From: CAVUNY01 sp963768585
GTDB lineage: Bacteria > Chloroflexota > Anaerolineae > Anaerolineales > Anaerolineaceae
Assembly: GCA_963768585.1 (NCBI GenBank)
Contig: CAVYIF010000010.1
Coordinates: forward strand, 62,001-126,000
Direction of reading: 5' to 3'
DNA: 64,000 nucleotides
This document shows positions 32,756 to 42,457 of the stretch, piece after piece (positions within the stretch are counted from its first letter, which is position 1; each line of letters opens with the position of its first letter). Made by a program: the position numbers and the translations under genes. The notes under the pieces are model-generated. The model ran no database searches. It was not told the origin of the DNA and was given only the letters and a program-made list of their open reading frames with translations.

Positions 32756-34735
32756 TTATAAAACAGCAACCACCTGCCCCATTTCACGAATAGAATATCC
32801 CGGAAGCGTGGCTACTGCCTTACGGAAATCAGCATCATCCATTAATGCCAACAGTGGATCCAACAGGTGATTTTTCAGATGTTCTTCCGGAATCACCAGA
32901 TCGTAACGTTCATGAAATAATGGGACGAAGTCCAGATCGAGCGCGCTGGCTGACGCCGTTACCGCCAGTCCACAGTCTGCCCTTCCAGACGCAACCGCAG
33001 CCGCTACCGCCAGGTGGGTATATTCTTCCTGGTCGTATCCACGCACCTGGTGAGGTTTAATGCCCAATTTCTGCAGTTCAAAATCCAACAATACCCGCGT
33101 ACCGGCACCGCGTTGGCGGTTCACGTAGGTAATGTCTTCACGGGCAATGTCCTTGAGGCCGGAAATGCCTTTCGGGTTTCCCCGGGGAACCAACAGGCCC
33201 TGTTCACGGTGCACCCAGGTGATCAACCTGACCGGGATGCCAGGTAAATACTCTCGGATATATTTCAGGTTGTATTCGCCGCTATCCGGATCGAGCAGGT
33301 GGGCACCTGCAATGTGTGCCTCCCCGCGCCGCAGGGCTACCAAACCACCCAAACTACCCACATTGGCTGAAACCAGGCGGCGATTGTGCTGGGCCAGGAA
33401 TTGGGCCAGCAGATCCAGAGTCATATCATGCGAGCCGATCGCGAAAAGGGTTTGCTCTAATTCGTGTGGTTTTCGGTACAGTCGAACTTTGACCTTCGCG
33501 CCGGCTTCAAGCCCTTGAACGCCGACGGGTAAAATAACGATTCCATCCGCACGTACCAGCGAGGTGATAACCCCCGCGCCGCGAGAGACCGGCGCCGCCA
33601 GCATTTTATTGCCAACCCGGCCTGCGACCACCCGCATATAATCGTCATCCCCGGCAGGGGAATTTACTTTTCGCGTTAATGTGGCTTCGATCTCTACCGG
33701 GTGCGCCGGCGCTCGCCCCAACCAGTGCGCCAGCAAGGGTTCAACAAAAATTTCTCCGGTCAGGGCGGCCGACACCGGGTATCCGGGAACACCGATCACC
33801 GGAATTAGTTGTTCAGGTTGACCAGACTGCGGACTGCGCTTAATCATGCCCAGAATTACCGGATGTCCAGGTCGGACTGCCACCCCATGCACCAAAAGTG
33901 TGCCCAAATCTGTGATCACGCGCGCCGAAAAATCTTCACTCCCGGCCGAAGAACCGGCATTTAACAGCACCAGATCACAGGTGTCCGCTGCTTGCTGGAC
34001 AGACTGGCGGATTAACTGGTAATCATCCGGAACGATGCCGAACCGGACCGGCTCACCACCCCAGGTAATGATCTGACTTGCCAGAACGATCGAATTGTAT
34101 TCGATGATGTCCCCGCGCTTCACCACCTGCCCGGGTTGGACCAATTCCGTGCCGGTGGGAATCACCGCTACCTGCGGACGGCAGCTCACCCGAACTTTCG
34201 TCAGTCCACCGGCAATCAGCGCGCCCAGATCCACCGGGCGAAGGACATGACCTGCGGGCAGGATCAACTGGGTGGCGACAATATCTTCGCCCAATGGACG
34301 GACATGGCTCCAGGGTGGCTGACCGGCGCGCACCCGAATCACGACCGGGTGGCGGGCATCTGCTGCCAGCTGGTTGTTTCCATCGAAGGCTTCCACATTT
34401 TCTACCGGAACCACAGTATTCGCCCAATCTGGAAGTGGGTCGCCGGTATCAACATAAACAACCTGTTCTCCGACAGTCAATGTGATTGGCGAGGTAGGCA
34501 TTGCACCGGCAATGTCTCGGGCACGCAGGGCGAAACCATCCATCGCAGAAGCATGATAGTGTGGTGATGATAACCTGGCCCAGGCAGGTTCAACCAGCAC
34601 GCGTCCAACGGCCTGCTCGTCGATCAGAATCTCTTCGACACGCAGGATGCCGGCAATGCCAGCATCCTCTAACTGTTGGTTAAACCGCTTTAACGCCTGG
34701 GCGAGAGGAATATCGTGCAAGTAAACGGTGTTCAT
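32756..34735 (-). CDS. MoeA fused to a periplasmic-binding-like domain
   Basis: Residues 1 to about 420 form a molybdopterin molybdenumtransferase (MoeA) with SPHYHASAMDGFALRARD, VIPTGTEL and NAGSSAGSEDF motifs. Residues about 430-655 are a LysR/PBP-like domain (GSHDMTLDLLAQFLAQHN, RGAGTRVLLDFELQKLG, GRADCGLAVTASA), as in ModE-independent molybdate or tungstate sensing and binding proteins. The fused arrangement is known in Archaea and several bacteria. It lies 37 bp after a second moeA, so one may serve tungsten and the other molybdenum. Last gene of the operon. Confidence 0.88.
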   Translation of the reverse strand: MNTVYLHDIPLAQALKRFNQQLEDAGIAGILRVEEILIDEQAVGRVLVEPAWARLSSPHYHASAMDGFALRARDIAGAMPTSPITLTVGEQVVYVDTGDPLPDWANTVVPVENVEAFDGNNQLAADARHPVVIRVRAGQPPWSHVRPLGEDIVATQLILPAGHVLRPVDLGALIAGGLTKVRVSCRPQVAVIPTGTELVQPGQVVKRGDIIEYNSIVLASQIITWGGEPVRFGIVPDDYQLIRQSVQQAADTCDLVLLNAGSSAGSEDFSARVITDLGTLLVHGVAVRPGHPVILGMIKRSPQSGQPEQLIPVIGVPGYPVSAALTGEIFVEPLLAHWLGRAPAHPVEIEATLTRKVNSPAGDDDYMRVVAGRVGNKMLAAPVSRGAGVITSLVRADGIVILPVGVQGLEAGAKVKVRLYRKPHELEQTLFAIGSHDMTLDLLAQFLAQHNRRLVSANVGSLGGLVALRRGEAHIAGAHLLDPDSGEYNLKYIREYLPGIPVRLITWVHREQGLLVPRGNPKGISGLKDIAREDITYVNRQRGAGTRVLLDFELQKLGIKPHQVRGYDQEEYTHLAVAAAVASGRADCGLAVTASASALDLDFVPLFHERYDLVIPEEHLKNHLLDPLLALMDDADFRKAVATLPGYSIREMGQVVAVL

Positions 34736-34772
34736 CTGGGCAAGACCCAGAGGAACGGATTAAGCAGCCAAT

Positions 34773-36008
34773 TCATAATATTTCTACCTCTACCCACGCA
34801 CCTGTCTCCAGGCCATTGGCATCGGCCGGGATATGGACCAGGCCATCTGCACGAACCAGAGAAAAAATCAGGTTGCTTTTATAAAAAATGGGGTCAGCCA
34901 CCCAACCCTCGACCGTCCGCAGCAGGCGCACCGGCACCCAATCTTCGCGCCCGGCCTGGGAAGCCAGGTTTAGCGCCAGACGTGCGGAAACAAGCGGTGA
35001 TCGGAAGGAACTTTTCAACCCAAGCAAGTGATGAATGATCGGAATCACAAAAATTCGGGCGATGACCAGCGCACTGACCGGATTCCCGGGAAGACCGATC
35101 ACCGCTTTTCCGGCGCACACGCCCAGGATGGTGGGCTTGCCCGGCTTCACGTTGACCCCATGCACCAAAACACCGGGCTGCCCCATGGTCTGGATCACAT
35201 CGGCAGTTAAATCGCGCGTGCTGGCGGATGACCCGGCCGTGACCACGACTGCATCACATTCTGCCAAAGCGCGGCGCACAGCTTGTTCAAGATCTGCGCG
35301 CTGGTCCTTAATAATCCCGTACAGCACAGGGCTGCCGCCCTCTTTTTCGACCAGAGCCGCCAGGGTATAGCTGTTCACATCCCGAACCTGCCCGGGTTGA
35401 AGATTTTGTTCCGGAGGGATAACTTCATCCCCACTGGAAAGAATTGCAATGCGCGGCCGGCGGGCGACACAGATCGTCATTTCACCCAATGCGGCCAATC
35501 CCCCAATTTCCATTGAGCGCAGCCAGGTTCCACGCGGTATCACCTCGCTGCCCGGGGATACATCTTCACCTGCCCGCAAGATATTCTCGCCAACCGCGAC
35601 GGCCCGCAGAACCTCAATTTCACCGGGGCGGGTGTTTTGGGTCATTTCTACCATTACGACCGCATCTGCGCCTCCCGGCAGCATGCCCCCCGTATGAATC
35701 AGTGCTGCCTGGGTGGGTTTCAGATCAAAGCCAGGCGAGGTGCCCATGGCCACCTCGCCAGCCAGAGTTAGATAAACGGGCAGGCTGTCGCTGGCTCCAT
35801 AGGTATCGGCGGCTAAAACAGCATAGCCATCCACTGTGCTGCGCGCAAAACCCGGTAAAGGTTCGCTCGCGACAGCCGGAACGGCCAGCACCCGCCCTAA
35901 AGCAGACCGGGTGGAAATTTCTTCGATCTCGGGAGATGCCGGTGGAAGAGCGTTGAACAACAAATCCAGCGCTTTAGATGGCGTCAGCAATTCAAGAAAC
36001 TCAGGCAT
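34773..36008 (-). CDS. moeA: Molybdopterin molybdenumtransferase MoeA
   Basis: Inserts molybdate into adenylated molybdopterin. The 411 residues contain FARSTVDGYAVLAADTYG, HTGGMLPGGADAVVMVE, AILSSGDEVI, VTAGSSASTRDLTADVI and VIGLPGNPVSALV, all MoeA signatures, plus the C-terminal domain IV. It sits 6 bp after the UbiA-like gene. Together with mobA and fdhD near 3-4 kb it supplies the formate dehydrogenase cofactor. Confidence 0.93.
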   Translation of the reverse strand: MPEFLELLTPSKALDLLFNALPPASPEIEEISTRSALGRVLAVPAVASEPLPGFARSTVDGYAVLAADTYGASDSLPVYLTLAGEVAMGTSPGFDLKPTQAALIHTGGMLPGGADAVVMVEMTQNTRPGEIEVLRAVAVGENILRAGEDVSPGSEVIPRGTWLRSMEIGGLAALGEMTICVARRPRIAILSSGDEVIPPEQNLQPGQVRDVNSYTLAALVEKEGGSPVLYGIIKDQRADLEQAVRRALAECDAVVVTAGSSASTRDLTADVIQTMGQPGVLVHGVNVKPGKPTILGVCAGKAVIGLPGNPVSALVIARIFVIPIIHHLLGLKSSFRSPLVSARLALNLASQAGREDWVPVRLLRTVEGWVADPIFYKSNLIFSLVRADGLVHIPADANGLETGAWVEVEIL

Positions 36009-36014
36009 AGAAAT

Positions 36015-36941
36015 TCATACCGTCCAGATCGCAAAAGTCAGAAAATAAAGGGTCAGGCCAAAAGTTGCCAGAGACGTCAGGCGCAGCAAGCGCCAGGAGG
36101 GCTTTCCACCGCTGGCGATCTGGGACATCTGAAAGATTTGGAACAGGCCAATCGGCAAGGTAAGTAAACCGGGCCAGGTCAGCGACCACGGCAAATCAAA
36201 TGTAAAGGCAAGTACCAGCAGTAAGTACCCTACTAAAATCAACACATTATGAAACTGCATACCACGCTGCCAGCCCAATGCGATCATCATCGATTGGTGG
36301 GCCAGTTTTTGATCGCGCGTGTAGTGTTCTAATGACTGCGCCAGGCGCATCGCCAGGAACAGCGCCAGCAGGGGAAAAGTGATCATCGGCAGCAGCCGGT
36401 GCAAGTCTCCAGTCTGGATGATATACCCCAAAGCAGGGAAAAGACTGGTGATCAGGACGGCCTCAACCAGTTCACCGTACCCTTTATATGCCAGCCGGAA
36501 GGGCGGTACACCATAAAAAAAAGCCAGTAAAAATGCCGCGCCCAGGATGATTACCCCGGAGAGATGTATGGCGCCCTGTGATACCAACAATACCGTGATG
36601 GCGGCGCCGGCAGTCAAAACTGTAAAGGATAAAAGCAGGACAGAGGATTTGGAAAGGCGTTGGGCAGTGATTTTATCGATGTCCTCAACATCCTTTCGGA
36701 TCTGCCGCAGGGGTCTCCCGGCCTCCAACAGGTCATAATACAATTTGAGCATGTAGCTGGCTAATTGCAGCAAGATCACTGCTAACATGCCGCCCCAAAA
36801 TCGGGTATCAAAAACCCCATATCCCAGGTACCTGGCGATCCCACTGCCAAGAATATAGGAAACTACGCCCGCCAGAAGCATCCAGGGATGGATATAACGA
36901 ATAAAAAGTTGAAAATTTGTCGGAGTTTTCGGTTGGTTCAT
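36015..36941 (-). CDS. UbiA-superfamily prenyltransferase-like membrane protein
   Basis: A 308-residue protein with about eight to nine membrane helices and the overall pattern of UbiA/MenA prenyltransferases. The first Asp-rich motif, normally NDxxDxxxD, reads YYDLLEAGRPLRQIRKD here and keeps only part of the acidic residues; ARYLGY and DQKLAHQSMM in later loops also fit loosely. A role in quinone or lipid synthesis is possible but the degenerate site leaves activity uncertain. It is 2 bp from the SDR gene. Confidence 0.6.
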   Translation of the reverse strand: MNQPKTPTNFQLFIRYIHPWMLLAGVVSYILGSGIARYLGYGVFDTRFWGGMLAVILLQLASYMLKLYYDLLEAGRPLRQIRKDVEDIDKITAQRLSKSSVLLLSFTVLTAGAAITVLLVSQGAIHLSGVIILGAAFLLAFFYGVPPFRLAYKGYGELVEAVLITSLFPALGYIIQTGDLHRLLPMITFPLLALFLAMRLAQSLEHYTRDQKLAHQSMMIALGWQRGMQFHNVLILVGYLLLVLAFTFDLPWSLTWPGLLTLPIGLFQIFQMSQIASGGKPSWRLLRLTSLATFGLTLYFLTFAIWTV

Positions 36942-36943
36942 TT

Positions 36944-37678
36944 TTAGACCAGTTGGTAACCTCCATCTACGATAATTGTCTCACCGGTAATATAAGGGCT
37001 TTCGATTAGAAAACGCACCGTTTTTGCCACATCTTCCGGCGTGCCCGCTTTCTTAAGCGGCAGACGATTCACCAGGCGCTCCCAATCGGCCTCATCCTGA
37101 TCCGCTGCAGGCAAAACCAATCCCGGGGCAACTGCATTCACCCGTACCGCCGGTCCCAGCGTTTTCGCCAACAATTTCGTCAGCATTTCCACACCAGCCT
37201 TACTCACCGCATACGCCGGAAAACCACTCCAGGTCTTCCGCACCCCACTGTCAGACAGGTTGATGACCACGCCACCCGCCGCCATGCGTTGGGCTGCTTC
37301 GCGGGCGCATAACCAGGGTGCCCTCAAATTGAGCGCCAGGGTAGCATCCCAATCGGCGACTTCCATCGTGCGTAAATTACCCTGGTCCAGAACCGCAGCA
37401 GAATTCACCCACACCTTCAGCAAGTACGGCAGGTGGTCCAGGCGCTCAAACAGACGTTCTATCTGCGCCGTATCGCTGAGATCTGCCTGAAGAAGCTCGA
37501 CGACTGCTCCGCCTGCGCGCAGTTGATCCGCGGTTTGCCGGGCTGCTGCCTCAGAATGATGGTAATGCAAGCCAATCGCATAACCGCTGTGGGCCAGCTC
37601 AACGGCAATCGCCTTACCGAGCCGGTGCGCGGCTCCGGTTACGACTGCCATCGGTGCAGAATTGTCAGTAGAATTCAT
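36944..37678 (-). CDS. SDR family oxidoreductase, pteridine-reductase-like
   Basis: A 244-residue short-chain dehydrogenase with the nucleotide motif VVTGAAHRLGKAIAVELA, NSAAVLDQG, and the catalytic YAVSK (Tyr-x-x-x-Lys); the Ser position lies in INLSDSG. The TGxxHRLG form and the NADPH-type sequence after strand 2 (YHHSEAAA) resemble FolM and PTR1 pteridine reductases. The start at 37678 is chosen because it falls just after the proline dehydrogenase stop and precedes the Rossmann motif by 10 residues; the longer frame overlaps that gene. Confidence 0.82.
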   Translation of the reverse strand: MNSTDNSAPMAVVTGAAHRLGKAIAVELAHSGYAIGLHYHHSEAAARQTADQLRAGGAVVELLQADLSDTAQIERLFERLDHLPYLLKVWVNSAAVLDQGNLRTMEVADWDATLALNLRAPWLCAREAAQRMAAGGVVINLSDSGVRKTWSGFPAYAVSKAGVEMLTKLLAKTLGPAVRVNAVAPGLVLPAADQDEADWERLVNRLPLKKAGTPEDVAKTVRFLIESPYITGETIIVDGGYQLV

Positions 37679-37685
37679 CCAGGCC

Positions 37686-38645
37686 CTATCTGCGAAAGTA
37701 ATTAGACAATAGAAACCACACGTTTGCCGGCCGTTCACCCAGGCGGCGCATGAAATAGGGAAACCAGTGCGAGCCATAAGGCACATATACCCGAACCGGG
37801 TAACCGCTTGCAGCCAGTCGATCCTGCAAATCACGGCGAATCCCATACAGCATCTGAAATTCCAAAGCATCTTTCGGCAGGTTTAATCTGTCAGCGGATG
37901 CGCACATCTTTTGGATGATTCGTTCGTCATGGGTGGCAAAAGCCGGCAGGGGCGGGATGCGTCCATCCGTGCTTAATCGCGGCATCCCCGCCTGGATAGC
38001 CCCGTTCAAGAGAAGCTCCCCCAGGCGTTCGTAATTTTCATCAACGTCACGTTTCCTGGGATAAGCAACTTCAGGAGGTTCTTGATAGGCCCCCTTGCAC
38101 AACCTTACCTTGCCATTTACCGATAAAATACGGAGGATATCCTCCTGACTGCGGTAAAGGTAAGATTGAATGACAACACCGCAGTTGTCCAAATGCTTTT
38201 CACGAGCCCCATAGAAAGCAGCCAGCGTTTTTTCGGTAAGGGAAGAATCTTCCATATCGATCCGGATGAAATTACCTGATGCATTCGCTTTGGATAATAT
38301 CTTCAGCAGGTTTTTCATACAGAAGTCCGGATTGAGGTTTAAACCCATCTGGCTGAGCTTGATCGATACATTCGCGTGTACGCCGGACCGGTCAATTTCA
38401 CCTAAAATATGGATCACTTCATCGACTGCCTGGTCGGCTTCCTCGAAGGTTGTGGTGTTTTCGCCTAAATGATCGAGTGTAGCCTGAATGCCGCGTTCAT
38501 TTAATTGGCGGATTGCCTGGATCGCATCGCCAGAACGCTCTCCCGCGATAAAGCGACTCGCCAACTTTTTCGCGATTCCCCAGCTTGAAAATGTCCGCTG
38601 AGCCCAGGAAGAATGGGAAAGGGATACAAAAAAAGATCGCAGCAT
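37686..38645 (-). CDS. Proline dehydrogenase
   Basis: A stand-alone FAD enzyme that oxidises proline to pyrroline-5-carboxylate and passes electrons to quinone. The 319 residues have VSIKLSQMGLNL, IRIDMEDSSLTEKTL, GVVIQSYLYRSQEDI, VRLCKGAYQEP, ATHDERII, FQMLYGIRRDLQ and VRVYVPYGSHWFPYFMRRL, which match the barrel and active-site strands of the family. Start at 38645: an extended -10 (TG-T-TAGAAT) lies 7 nt upstream and there is no ribosome site, so the message may be leaderless. First gene of a five-gene operon ending in moeA. Confidence 0.92.
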   Translation of the reverse strand: MLRSFFVSLSHSSWAQRTFSSWGIAKKLASRFIAGERSGDAIQAIRQLNERGIQATLDHLGENTTTFEEADQAVDEVIHILGEIDRSGVHANVSIKLSQMGLNLNPDFCMKNLLKILSKANASGNFIRIDMEDSSLTEKTLAAFYGAREKHLDNCGVVIQSYLYRSQEDILRILSVNGKVRLCKGAYQEPPEVAYPRKRDVDENYERLGELLLNGAIQAGMPRLSTDGRIPPLPAFATHDERIIQKMCASADRLNLPKDALEFQMLYGIRRDLQDRLAASGYPVRVYVPYGSHWFPYFMRRLGERPANVWFLLSNYFRR

Positions 38646-38652
38646 TTCAATT

Positions 38653-38661
38653 ATTCTAACA
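38653..38661 (-). promoter_or_regulatory. Extended -10 promoter of the proline dehydrogenase operon
   Basis: On the minus strand TGTTAGAAT (38661-38653): a TG extension and TAGAAT box, 7 nt before the ATG at 38645. No good -35. Confidence 0.5.
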
Positions 38662-38922
38662 TTAATCATTGTCCACGATGGGTCGGCGTACTGCGCCAAC
38701 ATATCGCATGAACCAACAGCATTAATAAAAAAACTCATTATTCTGTATTGCGATTGAGAAATTTTTTACGTGCGAAACAACCTTAAACTCGATCTGCAAA
38801 TCCCTGCCACTGAAAGAATACCCTTCTGATGATGCCTCGTATCAAAATTTCAGGATAGATATTAGCGAACAAGATAATGATGTAAAATACATGTGACACG
38901 ATCCCCCAGGAGAGCTGACCGC

Positions 38923-41477
38923 ATGTCAATTACCACTTTTCGAAACCTGCTGCTGGCGATTATTTTCGCTGGTCTTTTAGGCTTCCCAATGGGTGAATCC
39001 AAAGCCCTGCAAACTGCCGCACTGGACCTCGTCAGCCCAAATGTGTGCCCATCCAGCGGATGTGCTGCCGGTCAACGCTTGAATTTTAAAATAGATTTTT
39101 CGGTCGACAAACTGGATGCTACAGTCACCCAGCCCGATCTGCAGGTTTGCATGTATTCACCTCAGAATTGGGCAGCAAACCAATTTGAATTTGCCCCCAC
39201 GGGCACTGTCAGCGGAAAGGCTTACGTCTCCAATACCACAAACTGTGACTCTCTCTCCGGTTACAGCCTGTTGGGCGGCGCTCTCAGCCAATTTACCCTT
39301 CCCTCCGGAACTTTCGGTGATTTGCTTCCATTCAGTCTGCGCATCGGAAAATCCGCCGCGGGAGGCGGCCCAATTGGTTCGATTTTGGTGCGGGTTTACG
39401 TATTCAGCACTGGCAGCGACTGGGGAAAGGTAAGTGAAGCTTCCCGCGCCATCCCGGTGACGGCAACCGGCGCGCAGGTCTATGTCGCCAACGACGCCGC
39501 CGCTTGCGCCGGTCAATCCCCCTGTTATCTAAACAGCCTGGATGATAAATCCGATGGTCAGGGCACCGGCCTAAAAGATGCCGTTGATGCTGCCACTGCG
39601 CCCGGCGTGATCAACATCCTGGGAAATTACACCGTAAAAGAGAACAACATCCTGGTGGACCAGGCGCATACCATCCAGGGAACCGGAACCAGCAGCATCT
39701 CCGCCAATGGCGCTTCGTGCGACCAGGCTGTGCTCAAGATATACCGCCGCGGCCACAATTCGCAACCTGGCGATTGACGATGGCGGTTGTACCAATCCAA
39801 ACCGCGACCTGATCTGGATCACGGATCCCAACACTGGAACAATCTCGATTGAATCCAATGATCTGATTGGGGGCGAAGATGGCATTCATATCATTGCCAG
39901 CAATAAGGCCAATGTTAACTTGCGTTTCAACCAAATTACGGATAACAATGCTTATGCTATTTACATGGATACTGCCAACAGCGGGGTGCTCGATGCATCC
40001 GCCAACAATTTATACGACAACCGCGCCGGAGTCCAGGTGGAGTGCAATGGGAGTACCAGCACGGTAAAGGGCAAAGTCGATCATAATTTTTGGGGAAGCG
40101 GGGTGACAGCCAGTGAAGGGTCTTCGCAGTGTTCCGCGGATAACGCCCGAAGATTAGGCGCAGCAATTCTGCGGAATACTGACCGTCCAGGAGTGCAAGC
40201 GCAGGCCGTGACTGCCCAGACGACTTCTCAATATTTGTTTAATAATGAATATTGGGTTCCAACGCGGCGCTGCCGGCGCCGATTTTGGATTGGTGATCGT
40301 CAACCATGGTCAGGGAACCGCCGATAATGTCCCCTTTACGCCCGGGCAAATTGGCACCCCCTTCGTCTGCGGCAACTTTTGGGATGTTTTCTTGGCCGAT
40401 ACCACCACACTGGATAGCGGCGCCAAACTAAATCTCTTTTTTCGATACGATCTAAATTCAACCTGCATCAATACCATCGAATCTGCCCAATATTGTGGTC
40501 AGACCGACAACCAGGCGGCTCTACCACTGTGGTGGTACGATCCAATCCAATCAGCCTGGAAGACCACCGGGGCTCCCGGCGGGCAAACCACCATATGCAA
40601 CCTGGACCGGAAGGAGGTTCAGGTAACGATCCAAAACGATGGACATCCCAATTTTATTGATCTGGCTCACCTGCCGATGGTGGCAGGTTTACCAAGCCAA
40701 CCCACGGCAATTATTATCAGCAGCCTTACCACCCAACCTGGAGATAACCAGGCCAAAATTCTTTGGACGACATCCAGCGAAATAAACATTGGCGGTTTTA
40801 TTGTGCAGCGCAGTACGCAGGCCGATTCCGGTTTTGCCGACATTTCGGATTTACCACGCCAGGGATCGGGTACGGGTGGCGCCAGCTATGAATTTACCGA
40901 CACAGGACTGACCAATAACACCGAGTATTACTATCGCCTGCGGATTGTCGGCCTGGATGGAAACTTTATCAATTCTGATGTGGTTTCCGTGACACCCATC
41001 CCGCCCACCCCGACGCCCACCCCCACGCGTACCATCACCCCAACCAGGACCCTGACATCCATTCCCTCACGTACGCTGACCCGTTTCCCCACTTCTACAT
41101 ATATTTATCGTTCGCCCACCCCAACCCGAACGCGTACGGCGACGCCCACCTCACCTTTCCAGACGATCACCAATACGCCGTCTCCTTCTGCGACGCTCCT
41201 TACGCAGGCAGCCACCAGTCTGGCTTATCCGCGACCAGCTGGTACGACCACTCCCCCTACTGCAACCATCGATGCCGGAACGGCGCTGGCTGAAACGAGA
41301 GCGGTGCGCACTGAAGAAGTCAAACAATCGCAAACTTCCACGCCAACTACCATCCCAGAACCCACCACTGCCGGAGGAGGTCCATTAACCATCTTGATGG
41401 CAGTTCTGGCAGTAGGAGCGCTTACGGGTGGTGCAATTTACCTTATCCGTGAACAGCGTTCTGCCCAGTACCCATAA
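38923..41477 (+). pseudogene. Large surface protein with beta-helix, fibronectin-like domain and T/P-rich linker, frameshifted
   Basis: AGGAGAG precedes the ATG at 38923 and a signal peptide follows. The frame breaks twice: near 39736-39743 (IYRR replaces TAAATIRNLAID) and near 40255-40270. Each break is repaired by removing one base, giving about 850 residues. Domains in order: secreted N-terminal domain; parallel beta-helix repeats (about residues 250-420, SIESNDLIGGEDGIHI and following); a domain with DFGLVIVNHGQGT; a fibronectin III-like domain (ILWTTSSEINIGGF); a Thr/Pro-rich linker; and a final membrane helix (LTILMAVLAVGALTGGAIYL). Likely cell-wall anchored. Either a decaying gene or two sequencing errors. 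Confidence 0.75.
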
Positions 41478-41493
41478 TCCAAATTAAGAATTT

Positions 41494-41522
41494 TTGACAA
41501 TTCATACCAAGTGTGCTATTCT
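41494..41522 (+). promoter_or_regulatory. Promoter of the MBL-fold hydrolase gene
   Basis: TTGACA (41494-41499), 17-bp spacer, TATTCT (41517-41522), with a TGC extension before the -10 (TGTGCTATTCT). Confidence 0.75.
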
Positions 41523-41549
41523 ACCGCTATCTTGGAACGGGAATGATCT

Positions 41550-42404
41550 ATGCATCGTGAACGCGTATCAGAAAATGTTTATTGGTTTCAAAGTGAAATA
41601 TATGCTCAGGTCACCGCAGGAGTGGTGACTGGACCTCAATGGGCAGTCGTTATCGATACCCTCGCTTTACCAGACGAAGCTCTGGCGATGCGCGCTTTTA
41701 TCGAAGAAGAACTCGCAGTTCCTGTTCGCTACATCATTAATACGCATTACCATGCCGACCATAGTTGGGGAAACTGCTTTTTTCCGGGTTCAACCGTAAT
41801 ATCACACTACCTTTGTCGGGAGTTAATGCTGGAAAAAGGGCAGGCAGCCTTAGAAGGTGCAAAACGCCAGAACAGTGTCTTTAAAGAAGTAAATCTGGTT
41901 TTTCCTCAGTTGACCTTTGAAAAAGGTGAATTTTCTCTACGCGTAGGGAAAAAGAATTTGATTCTGACCCATACTCCTGGCCACAGCCGGGATGGATTAT
42001 CGGTATTTATTGAGGAAGATCGGGTGCTTTTTGCCGGCGACGCGTTTCTTCCAATCCCCTACATCGTCGATGGCAATATCGATGAGTTGGCATTAACGAT
42101 CAAGAAGATCGGGAAAATGGGCCTGGAAAACATCGTGCAGGGGCATGGGGATATCATCCTGAGGGGTGAAATTGAAGACTCGGTTAAAGAAAACCTGGCA
42201 TATCTCTCTTGTATTCGTAAAGCAGTCCGTACAGCAGCGCGCCGCCGAAATCCAATGGATGCCCTGGCTATGATCGATATCGAATCATGCGGAAAGAGCC
42301 GTGTTTATCTGGGGGGCCTTGCCGAAGAGTTACACCGCCGCAATTTAAGGTATCTATACAAGCAGGTTTTGATGGAAACACCGGAATTAGTGCCAAACGA
42401 ATAA
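41550..42404 (+). CDS. MBL-fold metallo-hydrolase
   Basis: A 284-residue metallo-beta-lactamase-fold protein. The metal site is NTHYHADHSWGN (HxHxDH), with further ligands in LTHTPGHSRDGLS, LFAGDAFLPIPYI and VQGHGDIILRGE. Related single-domain enzymes are thioesterases or glyoxalase II-like; I cannot narrow the substrate. It has its own promoter and is followed by a terminator. Confidence 0.85.
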   Translation: MHRERVSENVYWFQSEIYAQVTAGVVTGPQWAVVIDTLALPDEALAMRAFIEEELAVPVRYIINTHYHADHSWGNCFFPGSTVISHYLCRELMLEKGQAALEGAKRQNSVFKEVNLVFPQLTFEKGEFSLRVGKKNLILTHTPGHSRDGLSVFIEEDRVLFAGDAFLPIPYIVDGNIDELALTIKKIGKMGLENIVQGHGDIILRGEIEDSVKENLAYLSCIRKAVRTAARRRNPMDALAMIDIESCGKSRVYLGGLAEELHRRNLRYLYKQVLMETPELVPNE

Positions 42405-42411
42405 AACAAAA

Positions 42412-42439
42412 CGGGCGGAAGATCCGCCCGAATTTTTTT
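42412..42439. terminator. Terminator between the MBL-fold gene and plsY
   Basis: CGGGCGG / CCGCCCG 7-bp stem with a 5-nt loop, then AATTTTTTT on the plus strand. Lies between convergent genes; an A-rich 5' flank makes it usable on the minus strand too. Confidence 0.85.
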
Positions 42440-42457
42440 AATCATCCCAAACCCGTT

